From contig CALEIS010000057.1 in assembly GCA_937877675.1 (NCBI GenBank), positions 1 to 7,239 on the forward strand: a DNA stretch of 7,239 nucleotides, in the 5' to 3' direction. Shown here piece by piece: positions 7,006 to 7,239 of the stretch. A program made the translations under genes and the position numbers. The notes under the pieces were generated by a model. The model was not told the DNA's origin. It ran no database searches and saw only the letters and a program-made list of their open reading frames with translations. Position 1 is the first letter of the stretch. The number at the start of each line of letters is the position of its first letter. The stretch is from an uncultured Clostridia bacterium. GTDB lineage: Bacteria > Bacillota > Clostridia > Oscillospirales > Acutalibacteraceae.

Positions 7006-7062
7006 TTAAAAGCACTCCTTTGCCATTACCTCTATAATATATAATCGAATATTATTTTGTTT

Positions 7063-7081
7063 TTGTGACATAAATTTACAA
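7063..7081. promoter_or_regulatory. Imperfect palindrome in the divergent promoter region
   Basis: TTGTGACATAAATTTACAA has matching outer arms TTGT/ACAA plus one further inner pair and a G-T wobble. It sits between the kwaB-like start and the plus-strand promoter, where a repressor could control both. The -10-like sequences nearer kwaB on the minus strand (7031-7045, TATATTATAG) lack a good -35, so the kwaB promoter itself is not resolved. The operator role is inferred from position only. Confidence 0.25.
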
Positions 7082-7086
7082 TTTTC

Positions 7087-7116
7087 TTGCTATTATTTGT
7101 TGTGTTGAGTTACAAT
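7087..7116 (+). promoter_or_regulatory. Promoter of the right-edge plus-strand gene
   Basis: -35-like TTGCTA (7087-7092), an 18-base spacer and -10 TACAAT (7111-7116, five of six consensus bases). Transcription would begin near 7123, leaving a leader of about 85 bases before the start at 7209. The small dyad AGCG-TTAC-CGCT (7117-7128) lies at the predicted start site. Confidence 0.45.
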
Positions 7117-7154
7117 AGCGTTACCGCTGAAAGGAGGATAGGTAATCGGTTTGG

Positions 7155-7181
7155 GCGTAAAAATAAGAAAAACATTTACGC
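7155..7181 (+). promoter_or_regulatory. Leader hairpin before the right-edge gene
   Basis: GCGTAAA (7155-7161) pairs perfectly with TTTACGC (7175-7181) around a 13-base A-rich loop, inside the predicted leader and 17 bases before AGGAGG. There is no U-tract, so it is not a terminator. It could be an operator or an RNA element affecting translation. Confidence 0.35.
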
Positions 7182-7208
7182 AAATTTACAATTAAATAGG
7201 AGGTAATG

Positions 7209-7239
7209 ATGATTACATCAGAACAGTATCGGCAGATAC
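7209..7239 (+). CDS. Unidentified gene, first 10 codons only
   Basis: A plus-strand frame starts here and runs off the window; the visible residues are MITSEQYRQI, too few to identify. AGGAGG (7198-7203) lies 5 bases before this ATG and only 2 before an in-frame ATG at 7206, so 7209 is the better start. It is divergent from the Kiwa-like operon and has its own plausible promoter. A regulator or mobile-element gene would be natural at this place, but nothing in the sequence shows it. Confidence 0.55.
   Translation, partial: MITSEQYRQI

Larger units (their letters stand above)
7072..7193. repeat. 12-bp direct repeat AAATTTACAATT, two copies
   Basis: Exact copies at 7072-7083 and 7182-7193, separated by 98 bases. 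The first overlaps the palindrome at 7063-7081; the second lies just before the ribosome site of the right-edge gene. Together they bracket the plus-strand promoter and leader. AT-richness lowers the significance, but 12 identical bases within 120 are unusual. They may be paired operator sites or the trace of a duplication. Confidence 0.4.

Noticed and set aside
1..7239. CRISPR array, tRNA, rRNA or insertion sequence
   Set aside because: I saw no regularly spaced repeats, no tRNA-like or rRNA-like segments, and no transposase or terminal inverted repeats.

Overview
The window is AT-rich, with strong AAAGGAGG-type ribosome binding sites, some TTG starts and short or overlapping gene junctions. 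This suggests a low-GC Firmicute, probably a clostridial relative, but genus cannot be read from the sequence. Almost everything recognisable is phage or foreign-DNA defence, so this looks like part of a defence island. Six genes lie on the minus strand and are read right to left. A seventh, at the right edge, starts on the plus strand.

Right block (5429-7005, minus): a two-gene operon that I read as a Kiwa-type system. The DUF4868/KwaB-like gene comes first and the four-helix membrane protein KwaA-like gene second, joined by a 3-4 base overlap. A 9-bp stem hairpin at 5394-5420 closes the operon. To its right is a ~200 bp divergent regulatory region with a plus-strand promoter, a 12-bp direct repeat, two small dyads and a start-less Shine-Dalgarno sequence. 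It leads into an unidentified plus-strand gene cut by the window end.

Left block (1-5235, minus): a near-consensus extended -10 promoter at 5306-5334 drives four genes. They are a UvrD-type helicase fused to a RecB-like Fe-S nuclease, a DNA cytosine-C5 methyltransferase overlapping the helicase stop, and two adjacent paralogous PD-(D/E)XK proteins that I read as the two subunits of a Bpu10I-like type II restriction enzyme. The second of these is cut by the left edge. Methylase precedes nucleases, so protection would be made first. An 84-bp spacer with an inverted repeat separates the methylase from the nuclease genes, the only sizeable gap in the block.

Together the window combines classical restriction-modification, an AddAB/AdnAB-like end-processing helicase-nuclease translationally joined to it, and a membrane-linked Kiwa module. 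The most interesting point is the helicase-nuclease: it sits inside the restriction operon and next to Kiwa, where it could process ends made by the restriction enzyme or act alongside Kiwa.
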